A stretch of DNA of 64,000 nt from Pelobates cultripes (Eukaryota > Chordata > Amphibia > Anura > Pelobatidae). Below are positions 11,727 to 22,648 of the stretch, piece after piece (within the stretch, counting starts at the first letter, position 1; each line of letters starts with the position of its first letter). The notes below the pieces were generated by a model. It was not told where the DNA came from and did not search any database. It saw nothing but the letters and a program-made list of their open reading frames with translations. Made by a program: the position numbers and the translations under genes. The stretch spans positions 264,360,280-264,424,279 of the forward strand of contig OW240913.1 in assembly GCA_933207985.1 (NCBI GenBank), written 5' to 3'.

Positions 11727-14700
11727 TATTGTCCATTCATTTTACATGCCTCTTTGTTCTCTATTGTACTTAGTTTGTTGAGAAAACAAAAAGTTTGTTG
11801 AGAAAAAGTAATGTATAGATTGTGATTGTCAAAAATGTAGACGCTCATGTGTTTCAAAACTACAGATAGCATGATGCTTTTTGGCATTAAGATAAAACAT
11901 AATGAAATGTGTAGATCTATACAACCTGTCATTATTATTATCACTTGCATGCATTTAATTATACATTGTTTAATTGCGGGTATAACTAAAAGCAGCTGTG
12001 AAACGTGGATATATCTTATCTGCTCCCTTTTCAAGCCCTCCCCTTCTAACTTTGCCAAGACTTTCTGTGGCAGTCCAATCACAGACTTCTTAATACAGCC
12101 CAATGAGAAGTCCTTGCTAGACATGTGCTCTTGGCAATTGCTGCCCCTTGAGTTTAGCTTCACTGAGCTATTGAAACCAGGAATTAACTGTACCTGTGGC
12201 CTGCTTGAAAGCCAGGTAGGTGTAACCAGATTAATTTGTCATAGTGTAAATTTTAATTGAAAGCTGCACTTTTTGAGAAATTAAAAAAAAAAAAAAAGGA
12301 CACATACTTTACACACATAAAGCTTTTCAGCAAGCTAAAGTGCTTTAGGGGTCTGGAATGTCCCTTCAACAATTTATTTGTGGGACGATTTAGGAAATAA
12401 GGTAGACAGAAACAAGAGGAGGGCTCCACTTAAAATAAGCTTGCAATCTGGACTAGGTAACAATTGTGATTTATTAACAAAACAGAGTTAGGAAGATATG
12501 TTGCTGTCATGCTGTTGGCTGCATTATTGTATAGTGAATCCTATGTGGAGAATTACAATATTTACAGTATGTCTTATATTACATCTCACAGGATGAGATA
12601 TTCACAGCTGTGATATATTTAATTATAATGTCAAAACAAAAAAACAGATACTTATCATTCCCTACAGACTTTGACTTATGATTCTCTTACTGATATTAAA
12701 AACAAAATATTGTTTAAACAGTTCTAGAATGGTTTAGGTAAATCTTCTAGAAAAATGGAAATATTTAATATAACCTCCTTCCTTCCAAATATTATTAAGT
12801 AACCAATTTATGTGGGCGGGGTTCTCCCTTAACATCAACAGTGTAAGGTCATGCTGTGTACCACTCCCGTAAACTAATGCAAGCTTTAACCTGACCTGGG
12901 CACTGTCTATTTTGCTTTTCTATTACCCGAAGTTATGAATTAAGAAAGGTCATAGCATTTATTAAAACTAATACTGTAACAAAGGGAAATGTCACTTAAA
13001 GAACTAGAGACAGGGAACTATAGCTTTAGGGTTTGAATTCCTAACGCTATAGGGTTCTATTAAATTTAACATTTGTATACCAACAAAATAGAGTACAGTG
13101 GATGGGAATACTAGATATTTAACAAAGATAACCTTAATGATCCAGCCAATAAGGAACCTCACGCACTCAACTGGGTACATATTACATTCTCAGTTAGCAA
13201 TATTGATAATGACAATCCCATGCTGAAAATGGTCCCCCTGGGACCCTAATTCCAAGAGAAATGAAGTAATACATCATTGACTGATGACACAACTTAAACA
13301 TTTCCTCCTAATTTTCTAAATCTATGAGACTTCAGATATGACCTGTGACCAATTCCAAATTAGTGACAAAGCCAATTACCTGGTCTGGCTATGTCTTTTG
13401 ATATGCTTCTAAAGGTGTCTTTTTTTTCTACGTATGTTTTTAACTACCACAATATTGTTTGTTGCTACTAGAATTTCTAGTTTTTAGATCCTTTTTAGCT
13501 ATTGCTTTTCTTTAAAAGCAGAATTTATTCACAATGTTATGAGTCTTTTGCTACAAACGGCCTTAATATTTGTAAAGAATAACTGTAACTCCACAGGATT
13601 TTTCACATTATGTTTACTTAATTCCTCTATTTAACAAATATGTAAGTCCTGAAAAATAAAATTAAATGTAGAAATTCACACTGCTGCTTTTGCCTCTGTC
13701 CTGAAACTGAGTACTTCCATCTTGGCTCTGTGACCATAGCTCTTATAAGCCTTGCTGTTTTCTGTCATTGAGCATATTATGTAGTGCAAAGTGTGCCTTG
13801 GCTGTGCCAGAACTGAACTGGATTGTGATGTCAGTCACTGAACCTTTTTTTTTATACTTAGAAAAGAAAATGGAGTATCAGATGAAACAGGATACAACAA
13901 GTTATAAGTGGTTTTCTTTTATTCTATGGTGTAATTTCTAGAGAAGTGACAGATTCCTTGCTCCTCTCCCTACGCCGTCTCCCCTCCACCCCCCATTTAG
14001 GTATCTGAGCCATCTCATATTCATTTATCTTCCTATCCTTTTTATATTGATTGGATAGGGGTGTGGACGACTGGTGTGTGTTCACTCCAAGTACACTCTG
14101 AGCGCAGTAAAACAGGGACTTGTGGAGTACTTTCCCTCAGTTCCCCCAACACCAGGTGACAAAGTCAGGCAGCCAGGTGATCGGGAGGACTGGCGGAAAA
14201 TCAGATCTCACATGGTAGCAGAACATGACTTGACAAGTCTGCACAAAACCTAAACATACCGTTTGGTTCAATAAGAATTCCCATGACATGCTTGAAAACT
14301 AGAGAAATCTCAATGTATCCTTCCTAGTAAAATAGTTTATCAATAAATAAATAATAAGATGAAAAAGACAGTAGTCAGATGGACACTAATGTGGTTGCGT
14401 GTCTGAAAGATGAATGGGAGTCTAAGAGACAATGGAGAGACTGAACTAATGATTTCTCGAACAATGAAAAAAAAATTTGGTTCTCCACATTAGAAAGTTT
14501 GAAAGGCCCCCCATAGTTAAGTGTCCCCATCATGCAAAAAAAGGACCAATTTACACTTTTGGTTACTACTCTTAAATTATTGTTTACCAAGTTATTTTGA
14601 GCATTTTTAAATCTGTTGTTTGGAAACTTTTATTGAGTAAACTATAGAGGTCTGCATATCAATAGACCTGAATAACTATTCTAATTTGCTAGTTTCCATT

Positions 14701-15489
14701 ATTCAGAATCTTACAGACTGGACACTCTGATGTGAAATGCTGGTAATTGAAAGCAGTCAAGCTACAAAGGCCAGAGGTCATGACCCTTGACTTATTGGTT
14801 CGCACTCTCTGTTACAAACAGAAGATACATTTTTTTTCTCTGAAGGAATAGATTTCTCCTACATAAAGTTGTAAAAACTTTATTTTTTTAAGATTATTGG
14901 AAAAATGTGGCAGGGGAGATACTTTTAAGGTATAAGTAGGAAATTCTCCAGTAAGTCTATGGATCTAAGAGAAAAAAACTGAAATGAATGCATATGGATG
15001 ACACAAGATGTGAAAAGGGCCCTGCATAAACAAGTTTATATATACAAGTAGAAAATGGAAGTAAAGCCTTAACCGGAAATAACTAAAGTGGATAGATTTT
15101 GCACTTTAATAAACCAATCCATATTTCTTTCTTTTGGCCTGTGCAAAGTTAGGAAACCATTTGACATATTTTAATACAATAATTTATGTCCCTAAGCATC
15201 GCAGCTTAGCTCCAGGAAAACAGTCTGTATATAGGAAAACACCCTCCAGTTATGAATAATCTTACATATTGTTTGCCAAGAAGAGCAAGGAATACCTGAT
15301 GGTAAAGCTATTCGAAGATTCTGAAGTTCTAAAGATAATACAGGCAGTGATATAGAGAAATAAACAAAACCATCTTAACAGGGCTTGGCAACACCCTCTA
15401 CAGTACAACTTGTGTCATCCTAATTTAAACAAGCAATGTGGCTTATAGTCCAATACAAATAGAATGGGCATTATAGATCATTCTTGCCC
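11727..15489. other. no gene recognised
   Basis: AT-rich DNA without a coding signal. The segment 12020-12290, ending in poly-A, may be an old retroposed or MITE fragment. A segment at 13792-13827 recurs inverted at 57789-57826 (see the separate entry). The 146- and 137-codon frames around 11723-12260 overlap on opposite strands and have no recognisable domain. Confidence 0.4.
13792..13827 (+). repeat. short segment shared with 57789-57826 (inverted)
   Basis: GTGTGCCTTGGCTGTGCCAG and the following ACTGAACTGGATTGT recur on the minus strand at 57789-57826 with about one substitution. The surrounding sequence is only weakly alike. It is probably a shared fragment of an old interspersed repeat. 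Confidence 0.6.
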
Positions 15490-16344
15490 TGTTGTACAAT
15501 AATCAAGAAAAAAGACACTGCACACAGTGTAACTAACAGGCTACGCTTAATAAAAAGTTAGAAATATCACACTTTCAAAGATATCTTACAAAGTAAAAAA
15601 TAAAGTCCAATTTTTCATCAGATGTTCTTAAATCTTTATAGTCACTTGAATGCTTATCAATGCAAAGAAACAAAAATAAAAGAGAGAATGACAAAAGAAG
15701 GGGGCGGAGCTCAGCAAATGAGCTGAACAGTCGCATGGCACACGAGCTTTAGGCCCAAATCTACCCATTTGACAACACCTAAACATTATTTCCTTCACTT
15801 TCAGGAGCTGTGGGTGACAAGACAGCGAGATGGGTCGCAAGACAAAGAAGCCAAGACCGGACAAACCGCAACAGGTACCAAACATTGCCAAGCTCCTGCG
15901 GCAGATACATGGGGCACCTGAGCCCAAAATGGCCACCTACCCAGAGACCTATTCCGAGCTATTGAATGGTTTTTCTTCAGGGAAGAAGCAGCTGACTTAC
16001 CTCCGGTGCAAATACCAGCGCCGGTCACCCAGAGAGCTGATGTTTCACCGGTGACGACGGTGACGACCAGAAGACCTCCAAAAGACCATCCAGTCAGATG
16101 TTGCCTCGCTCCGCGCCGACATCCATGGCCTAACAGGACGAATTGGAGCCTTGGAGTGTGCTACTAACGTCCACAAGGATCAAATAACTTCATTGCAGCA
16201 AGCAGTCCAGGGACTTCAGCAACAAAAGGAGGCATATGAGCGCCGGTTTGCAGCACTCGAGGATGCACGCCATGCCAACAATCTGAACGTCTGGGGCATC
16301 CCAGAGGACACCCCAGGGGCTGAACTGCCACATATAGGGTATTT

Positions 16345-17217
16345 CTTGGATTTTAACTAACAACTATTTCTGGCACTATGGCACTTTTTATCTCCAGATT
16401 TGCGGTACGACGATGGGCACCAGATTCGCACCCAGTTACGCCAACCTGTTTATGTCATTATGGGAACAGAGACATATTTTTGATCAACACAGGTGGGATG
16501 CGAATCTGGTGACCTATCGCCGATACATAGATGATATCTTTTTTATCTGGATGGGGGACGAGTCATCTCTTACTGCCTTTTTAGCCCATCTGGAGGATAA
16601 TGATTGGGGCATTCGACTGAACGGCACTTTTAGCACCCATTTGGTTAGTTTTCTGGATTTGAATATTTACATAGAGAACAACACTATCAAGACACTTTAA
16701 AAAGGTGGATGTCAATAGTTACATCCAGTGCAATAGCTGCCACTATTCTCCGTGGCTTTTAAATGCCCCCAAAGCGCAGTTAATGAGAATAAAAAGGAAC
16801 TGCACTGACGATGCCATATTTCATGAGCAGGCCCAGAAAATTTTAGGTGACTTTAACGATAAGGGGTATGAAGACGCACTATTAAATAGGGCCTTCGAAG
16901 AAGTGGGCATGCAAGAGAGAAATGCACTAATAAGTTATAAGGAGAAAAGACCGAATATTGAGGATAATGCAATACCTTTTATTTGTGACTTTACTTGTCA
17001 GAGCAAACAATTAAGGAAAATCGTATCTAAATATTGGCGCATTTTAAAAAGTGATGAAGTTCTCAACTCAATTTTACCCGACAAACCTAAAGTTATATAT
17101 AGAGGTGTCTCCAATAGTTTGACACGGAACCGATTAGCGACTAAAAAGAATACTTCTAATCCATTTAAAGAGTCAAAAGGTTTTTATGGGTGTGGGATGT
17201 GCGGAGCTTGCAGGAAC
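16345..17217 (+). pseudogene. Penelope-like reverse transcriptase, 5'-truncated
   Basis: The frame gives NNYF and YLQICGTTMGTRFAPSYANL, a Penelope-type palm block. YRRYIDDIFFIW follows, with the catalytic YIDD at about 16530. The thumb region with FLDLNIYI comes next. A break at 16698-16704 shifts the frame, and 16705-17217 then stays open through the linker typical of Penelope proteins (KRNCTDDAIF, RKIVSKYWRIL, GFYGCGMCGAC). This last Cys motif normally lies just before the GIY-YIG endonuclease, which is absent because a GC-rich insertion follows. The fingers domain upstream of 16345 is also gone. It is related to telomerase-type RTs by family knowledge and is inactive here. Confidence 0.85.
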
Positions 17218-17218
17218 A

Positions 17219-17535
17219 CGAGATCGGGGAGTTGCCATGGCAACGCGCCGGATCTCGCGAGAGGAACCGGGCGGAGCTACAAGATAGAGCTCCGCCGGGT
17301 CCTCTCCCTCCCTCCCCAGCCGCAGGTCTGTTTAAATGGGCCGGTGAAGGAGATCTTTGATCCCCCCACCGGCCCTCCATGGCAAACAGCGGGGCCGGCG
17401 CTCTGATAGTGCCGGCACTGCATAGACCGGCAGGGGATGTCCTGGGACCTCCCCTGCCGGCCTCGGCCCATGGCCACCGCGGCCCACCGGGCATTTGCCC
17501 GGTGTGCCCGATGGCCAGTCCGGGCCTGAGTGTGG
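17219..17535. mobile_element. GC-rich insertion with hAT-like right end
   Basis: A sharp rise in GC and CpG interrupts the Penelope reading frame. The block contains perfect palindromes (GTTGCCATGGCAAC near 17231) and ends with GGCCAGTCCGGGCCTG at about 17513-17528, the inverted form of the hAT-type end CAGG-CCGGACTGG also seen at 22188 and 33025. A matching left end and an 8-bp target duplication were not identified. The frames of 109, 87 and 64 codons on both strands here are composition artefacts. Confidence 0.5.
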
Positions 17536-19194
17536 TCCATATTACTTTTTTAATTCACATTGCTGGACTGTGATGTACTTCACTATTTGCACAATATTTT
17601 CTTGCCCCTGTAGGGAACTGAACAGTTATACTTTTTCTCCAAATATAGGGCTAAGTTCATCACTGTGTTTTACAGCGCTCTACTGAGTGATTCCTAAAGT
17701 GGTTTGTTCCACCTGGGTTACTTGTTCTATACTATATATATTGCGGCGCCTACTAGTGGGCCTGCTTCCACTACGGCAAGCTAAGGCAGTTCACCTGGAT
17801 GACTTTTTCCAGGCCCCGAAACTGGCTAAAGCACCAACCATGGCACCTCAAGGTCTCATTCTGTGGTTCCAGCAACACAAAGATAAAGCTGCAGTCATGG
17901 CAGCGACCAGGGACTGCTCACCCTATAAATTTTAAGCAATGGAACTATCGTTTTATGCAGACCTCACTGGGGGCACACTTGCCTGGGGAGATCAATCAGG
18001 CCATTCACTACACTCCTGAGACAACATGGCATACAATACAAATGGCAAATGACCCACACACTGCTGATCCAGCATGGAGAAATCAAGCATAATGTGTGTG
18101 ACCTCCAAGAAGCAGCAGCTTTATTACCCACCCTGGGACTACCGAAGGACTCTCTTCACCCCACTGTGACCCAAGGAACCGCCAATCCGACTCATCAATG
18201 GACTCATCAATAGAACCCACGAGGATCCAAACGAGATCAGATTGTGGCAGTAACGACCTGAAGCATGCAGCCATGTAGCAACACACCGGAGACCCTCTGC
18301 CAATTAAAATGTTATGTAATTTTGGTTGTTTATCGAGTTTATCGAGTTATGCAAATTGTGCCTTTTGTACCGCACTGAATGGACGGTCCATCGACCATGA
18401 TACTTTCTCCCCCCCACCTGAACCCAGTTATTGTTCTGATAGCACCAGCTGTTGTGGCTGTGCAAATCTGTCTGTTATCTTAAGCACAACCTAAATAAAG
18501 AATTTAAAAAAAATTAAAAATAAAAGAAAGAACAAATATAGTGTAGTATATTTTGGGGAATGTGATAAATGACTCAATGCACAAATGCTCACTCACATGT
18601 GAAGACGTTTCAAACAAGCTTCAATAGTAGTGACGTATATCAGTATAGTTCCCACTTGTGGATATGTGGTACAATTAGGAGCATCCAATTATTCCAGCGC
18701 ATATCCAAAAAATAGGGAGAAAAAAATTCAATAGTGCAATATTGTAATTACTGGAAACTAACAATGTGCTAACAATAATAGGAAAAAATCTCAGAAGTGA
18801 GGAGCTTATTCCTAAGGCTTAGAGCAGCAAACCTGTGCTGGTACAATCTCCACCAGTTATATAGGTGTTTATTTAGCAAAGCGAGTTTTGGATATATCTG
18901 CTTGCTTTTATCCTTGTGCACATAAAAGTTATTTTTTTTTTAACTATTAGGCTTTTATTGTTTTAGATTTTTTTTTTTTTGTTTCTAGCCATTTTCTGTA
19001 AAGCACTGAAATTTGCCATCCTTGGTGAGGATTATTCCACCTACAATGTTTAAATGAGCAATCTTTTCTGCTCCTCAAATTATAAGTACAGCTTCTCTTC
19101 AGTTATTCTTTTATTTAAAAGTGTACTGTACACCATATATTGTCTCCTCACTTTTACATATCAACCTATGCTGCTGGGTGTGCTGTGAACTATA

Positions 19195-19393
19195 CAGGGA
19201 GTGCAGAATTATTAGGCAAATGAGTATTTTGACCACATCATCCTCTTTATGCATGTTGTCTTACTCCAAGCTGTATAGGCTCGAAAGCCTACTACCAATT
19301 AAGCATATTAGGTGATGTGCATCTCTGTAATGAGAAGGGGTGTGGTCTAATGACATCAACACCCTATATCAGGTGTGCATAATTATTAGGCAA
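19195..19393 (+). repeat. left IR/DR end of the Tc1-like element
   Basis: The outer site is at 19201-19219 (GTGCAGAATTATTAGGCAA) and the inner site at 19375-19393 (GTGCATAATTATTAGGCAA). They differ at one position. The spacing between like positions is 174 bp. Confidence 0.9.
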
Positions 19394-19412
19394 CTTCCTT
19401 TCCTTTGGCAAA

Positions 19413-20429
19413 ATGGGTCAAAAGAAGGACTTGACAGGCTCAGAAAAGTCAAAAATAGTGAGATATCTTGCAGAGGGATGCAGCACTCTTAAAATTGCAA
19501 AGCTTCTGAAGCGTGATCATCGAACAATCAAGCGTTTCATTCAAAATAGTCAACAGGGTCGCAAGAAGCGTGTGGAAAAACCAAGGCGCAAAATAACTGC
19601 CCATGAACTGAGAAAAGTCAAGCGTGCAGCTGCCACGATGCCACTTGCCACCAGTTTGGCCATATTTCATAGCTGCAACATCACTGGAGTGCCCAAAAGC
19701 ACAAGGTGTGCAATACTCAGAGACATGGCCAAGGTAAGAAAGGCTGAAAGACGACCACCACTGAACAAGACACACAAGCTGAAACGTCAAGACTGGGCCA
19801 AGAAATATCTCAAGACTGATTTTTCTAAGGTTTTATGGACTGATGAAATGAGAGTGAGTCTTGATGGGCCAGATGGATGGGCCCGTGGCTGGATTGGTAA
19901 AGGGCAGAGAGCTCCAGTCCGACTCAGACGCCAGCAAGGTGGAGGTGGAGTACTGGTTTGGGCTGGTATCATCAAAGATGAGCTTGTGGGGCCTTTTCGG
20001 GTTGAGGATGGAGTCAAGCTCAACTCCCAGTCCTACTGACAGTTCCTGGAAGACACCTTCTTCAAGCAGTGGTACAGGAAGAAGTCTGCATCCTTCAAGA
20101 AAAACATGATTTTCATGCAGGACAATGCTCCATCACACGCGTCCAAGTACTCCACAGCGTGGCTGGCAAGAAAGGGTATAAAAGAAGAAAATCTAATGAC
20201 ATGGCCTCCTTGTTCACCTGATCTGAACCCCATTGAGAACCTGTGGTCCATCATCAAATGTGAGATTTACAAGGAGGGAAAACAGTACACCTCTCTGAAC
20301 AGTGTCTGGGAGGCTGTGGTTGCTGCTGCACGCAATGTTGATGGTGAACAGATCAAAACACTGACAGAATCCATGGATGGCAGGCTTTTGAGTGTCCTTG
20401 CAAAGAAAGGTGGCTATATTGGTCCCTGA
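19413..20429 (+). pseudogene. Tc1-like transposase with one premature stop
   Basis: Cut-and-paste DDE transposase of 338 codons, the usual length for this superfamily, broken only by TGA at 20037-20039 (codon 209). The frame continues unchanged to the stop at 20429. The N-terminus has two helix-turn-helix regions (about residues 8-45 and 62-105, paired-like) with a basic linker KKRVEKPRRK. The catalytic residues are all present: D144 (LWTDEM), D237 (MQDNAP) and E275 (PDLNPIENLW). I count 37 residues between the second Asp and the Glu, so this is DD37E rather than the DD34E of classic Tc1. The start ATG is 20 bp after the inner left DR. The stop truncates the product before the second Asp, so this copy should be inactive while the ends could still be mobilised in trans. 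Confidence 0.93.
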
Positions 20430-20548
20430 TTTGTTTTTGTTTTGTTTTTGAATGTCAGAAATGTATATTTGTGAATGTTGAGATGTTATATTGGTTTCAC
20501 TGGTAATAATAAATAATTGAAATGGGTATATATTTGTTTTTTGTTAAG

Positions 20549-20757
20549 TTGCCTAATAATTATGCACAGTAATAGTCACCTGCACACACAGATATCCCCC
20601 TAACATAGCTATAACTAAAAACAAACTAAAAACTACTTCCAAAAATATTCAGCTTTGATATTAATGAGTTTTTTGGGTTCATTGAGAACATGGTTGTTGT
20701 TCAATAATAAAATTAATCCTCAAAAATACAACTTGCCTAATAATTCTGCACTCCCTG
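20549..20757 (-). repeat. right IR/DR end of the Tc1-like element
   Basis: Inner site at 20549-20567 and outer site at 20733-20751, inverted relative to the left end. The inner sites of the two ends match each other (GTGCATAATTATTAGGCAA), as do the outer sites (GTGCAGAATTATTAGGCAA), so each end keeps a distinct inner and outer variant. Confidence 0.9.
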
Positions 20758-20766
20758 TATATGTCC

Positions 20767-21130
20767 CTGGGCTGGGATTGTACACATGCTTGACTTGTTA
20801 CCATGAGCTTCAGGTGAAATCTCCCCACTCGTGATTTTGTTTCATACTATAGTTTAACATTGCTTATTAACCATTACAATTTTGCACTATTGTATTTTTT
20901 CTACATTTTTGTTGCATATTCACTAGAATTATTGTAAACACCTATATTCCTGGGTAGGGATTGTACTGCCACAGATTTGTTACTGTGAGCTTCATGAAAA
21001 AGCTCCTCACTTGTGAGTTTATTTCCTGTTTCCATTTGCACATTACCAGTAATTACAATATTGCTATTGGAGTTTTTTCTCCCTCTTTTTTGCATACACC
21101 TTGGAATCATTGGTTACTCACAATTGTTAC
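20767..21130. repeat. two tandem 185-bp units in the right foldback arm
   Basis: Unit 1 (about 20767-20950) and unit 2 (about 20952-21130) share an ordered series of motifs: GGGATTGTAC, TTGTTAC(C/T)(A/G)TGAGCTTCA, a CTC(C/A)CTCGTGA-like box, ATTACAAT and a T-rich block followed by TTGCATA. Divergence is roughly 25-30 per cent by eye. Only unit 2 pairs well with the left arm. Confidence 0.6.
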
Positions 21131-21588
21131 ACATATCCGCAAGTGGATAAATGTCACTACTACTGAAGCTTTTTTTAAACTCTTTCACACGTGAGTGAGC
21201 ATTTGTGCACTGAGGTATATATCACTCATGTTCCCTCAAATATATTAAATTATATCTTTTTTATTTCTTCTTTTATTTGTGTTTCTTTTCATGTACTTAT
21301 TGATGAACATTCAAGTTACTATAAAGAATCAAGATCATCTGATGAAAAATAGGACTTTATTTTTTACTTTAGATATCTTCTAAAATGTGTTATATTTCTC
21401 TTTTTATTAGGCACAACTTGTTTGTGACATTCTGTGCTCTGTGCAGTGTTTTTTTTTTCTTGATTATTGTCTCGGTGTTTTAGATGGAGCCTCTCTTCAC
21501 AATGTTTGCTGCCCTAGGTATTTCTGTTTTTCATATGTTAGTGCTGTCCCTATCTGTAGTTTCCATTTTGGCTTTGTTGTACAATAAT

Positions 21589-22187
21589 AATGAGCAGTCC
21601 GTTCTTGGCTAGGGTGGTAGACTCATCTAGTGAGATCGAACGTTTCAGTTTACATGTTATTCTGCAAACAATCTTTTATATGAATTAGGTCTCAAATGAT
21701 TTGAATGTTCCTTGCTTACAGCACTATATTTTTTTATAGTACAATGCCTTATGGCAGGGTGTAACTACAAGCTGCTGGCAACATGCAAGTTATTTTATTC
21801 ATTGAGAATGTGTTATGCGTAGAATAATACATTTTGCTTTTTATTATGTTCTGGGATGCACAAACAACATTTAGCAAACACACAAAAGAAATATTCAGGT
21901 GTCAGTATTATATTGTGGTGTTTGATTGCACATACAGACAAATAATTGGTTATGAGATTCCAGACTGATAGATGAATTTATGTTTTCTAGATTATTCCAC
22001 ACTCAATGTGAAAAGACTTATCGATATTTGTTGTAATGGGCAATATGCCAGACAAGGATGTTGGAATAAATATAGAAGCTGTAGGCCAAAAACATTTAGG
22101 TAGTGAAGCAACTTACTAGAAAATTGATTAGGACCAGGTAAAAATGGTGAGGAATATGTCTATAATTGTGAAGTCCAAAGGTCTAGC
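21589..22187. other. no gene recognised
   Basis: AT-rich DNA between the foldback element and the hAT MITE; nothing recognised. Confidence 0.5.
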
Positions 22188-22251
22188 CAAGGCCGGACTG
22201 GTAAAGCAAAGCAGCCCTGGAAAAAAATGTATGCCAGCCCTATAAGTCATT

Positions 22252-22315
22252 GTGCCACGGTAGTGTTTGTGTGTGTGTGTGTGTGTGTATATAGTCATTG
22301 CGCCACGGTAGTGTT

Positions 22316-22347
<32 letters not shown>

Positions 22348-22380
22348 CACACACACAAACACTACCGTGGCACAATGACA
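22252..22380. repeat. duplicated and inverted unit around GT and TA tracts
   Basis: GCCACGGTAGTGTTTG occurs at about 22253 and 22300 in direct orientation, each followed by a (GT)n tract. It occurs once more inverted (CAAACACTACCGTGGC) at about 22357, after an (AC)n tract. The second and third copies form a near-perfect hairpin with arms of about 40 bp centred on a TA tract. Confidence 0.9.
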
Positions 22381-22396
22381 TATAGGGCCTGCATAA

Positions 22397-22501
<105 letters not shown>

Positions 22502-22648
22502 TGTTTATGAATTAGAATTACTCAATCTGGGGTAGCAAGACGTAGCCGTATTTTAAATGTTATAAAGGGATATTTAGCATTATCACTAAAGGATATAAAT
22601 ATATAACATCCTGGTATCCCGATGGGCCAGTCCTGCCCTGGGTCTAAC

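Larger units (their letters stand above)
16337..17720 (+). mobile_element. Penelope-like element fragment inside L1 ORF1
   Basis: This block interrupts the L1 ORF1 frame between the ELPH codons at about 16330 and the RRLL codons near 17740. It contains a Penelope-type reverse transcriptase (16345-17217), a GC-rich secondary insertion (17219-17529) and about 190 bp of probable 3' sequence. The 5' part of the Penelope element, and any GIY-YIG endonuclease, are missing. Target duplications at the edges are unclear because both sides are AT-rich. Confidence 0.7.
15830..18213 (+). pseudogene. L1 ORF1-like RNA-binding protein, interrupted
   Basis: ORF1 of L1 elements makes a trimeric RNA-binding chaperone. 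The start at 15830 (MGRKTKKPRP) follows the UTR directly. Around 16050-16150 the frame shifts. 16151-16335 encodes the end of the coiled coil and the start of the RRM (QQQKEAYERRFAALEDARHA, NNLNVWGIPED), the hallmark L1 ORF1p junction. The frame then breaks at a nested insertion and resumes at about 17720 (RRLLVGLLPLRQAKAVHLDD, WFQQHKDKAAVMAATRDCSP). Through further frameshifts it reaches a C-terminal YADLTGGTLAW block and a stop at 18211-18213. At least three frameshifts plus the insertion make it non-functional. Confidence 0.75.
15698..18518 (+). mobile_element. L1-like element with ORF1 only
   Basis: It begins with a GGGGGCGGAGC head, has a short 5' UTR, ORF1, about 300 bp of 3' region and an AATAAAG plus A-rich tail. 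Flanking repeats AAAATAAAAGA(G/A)AGAA occur at about 15674-15690 and 18519-18534, consistent with a target duplication of about 16-18 bp with small differences. No ORF2 endonuclease or reverse transcriptase lies between ORF1 and the tail. Subtracting the nested insertion (about 16337-17720) leaves about 1.4 kb. The element sits in the left arm of the larger foldback, which it therefore post-dates. This arrangement resembles mammalian HAL1 (half-L1) elements, which also keep ORF1 and lack ORF2. Confidence 0.7.
19195..20757 (+). mobile_element. Tc1-like transposon, complete ends, DD37E
   Basis: This is a 1563-bp element flanked by TA on both sides (19193-19194 and 20758-20759), the Tc1/mariner target. 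Both ends begin CAGGGAGTGCAGAATTATTA when read inward. Each end carries a second, inner copy of the core GTGCA(G/T)AATTATTAGGCAA about 180 bp inside, giving an IR/DR layout like that of Sleeping Beauty-type elements, where the transposase binds twice per end. One transposase frame lies between the ends. It sits at the centre of the older foldback element. Its inner and outer repeats are little diverged, so it looks comparatively recent. Confidence 0.95.
15504..21574. mobile_element. long foldback element with nested insertions (possible Penelope type)
   Basis: The element is flanked by a perfect 14-bp direct repeat, TGTTGTACAATAAT (15490-15503 and 21575-21588), read as a target duplication. 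The left arm (15497-15697 continued at 18532-18880) is complementary to the right arm (about 20930-21470) over roughly 550 bp with moderate divergence. Shared landmarks include TTTTTCATCAGATG and CACAAATGCTCACTCAC. The left arm is split by an L1-like insertion and the centre by a Tc1-like element. Long inverted arms and a target duplication of about 14 bp fit Penelope-like elements, which can carry inverted pseudo-LTRs, but no reverse transcriptase belongs to it and no ribozyme motif was found in the arms. Assignment is inference. Confidence 0.6.

Noticed and set aside
11723..12260. 146-codon minus and 137-codon plus frames in the same DNA
   Set aside because: Antisense pair without recognised motifs, and a poly-A tract follows; there is no support for a gene.
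17165..17540. Several overlapping frames of 60-109 codons on both strands
   Set aside because: They arise in a GC-rich insertion bounded by a hAT-type end and are pure composition effects.
21330..21380. CTGATGA near 21340 as a fourth hammerhead
   Set aside because: No GAAA follows at a suitable distance and neither stem II nor stem I can form.
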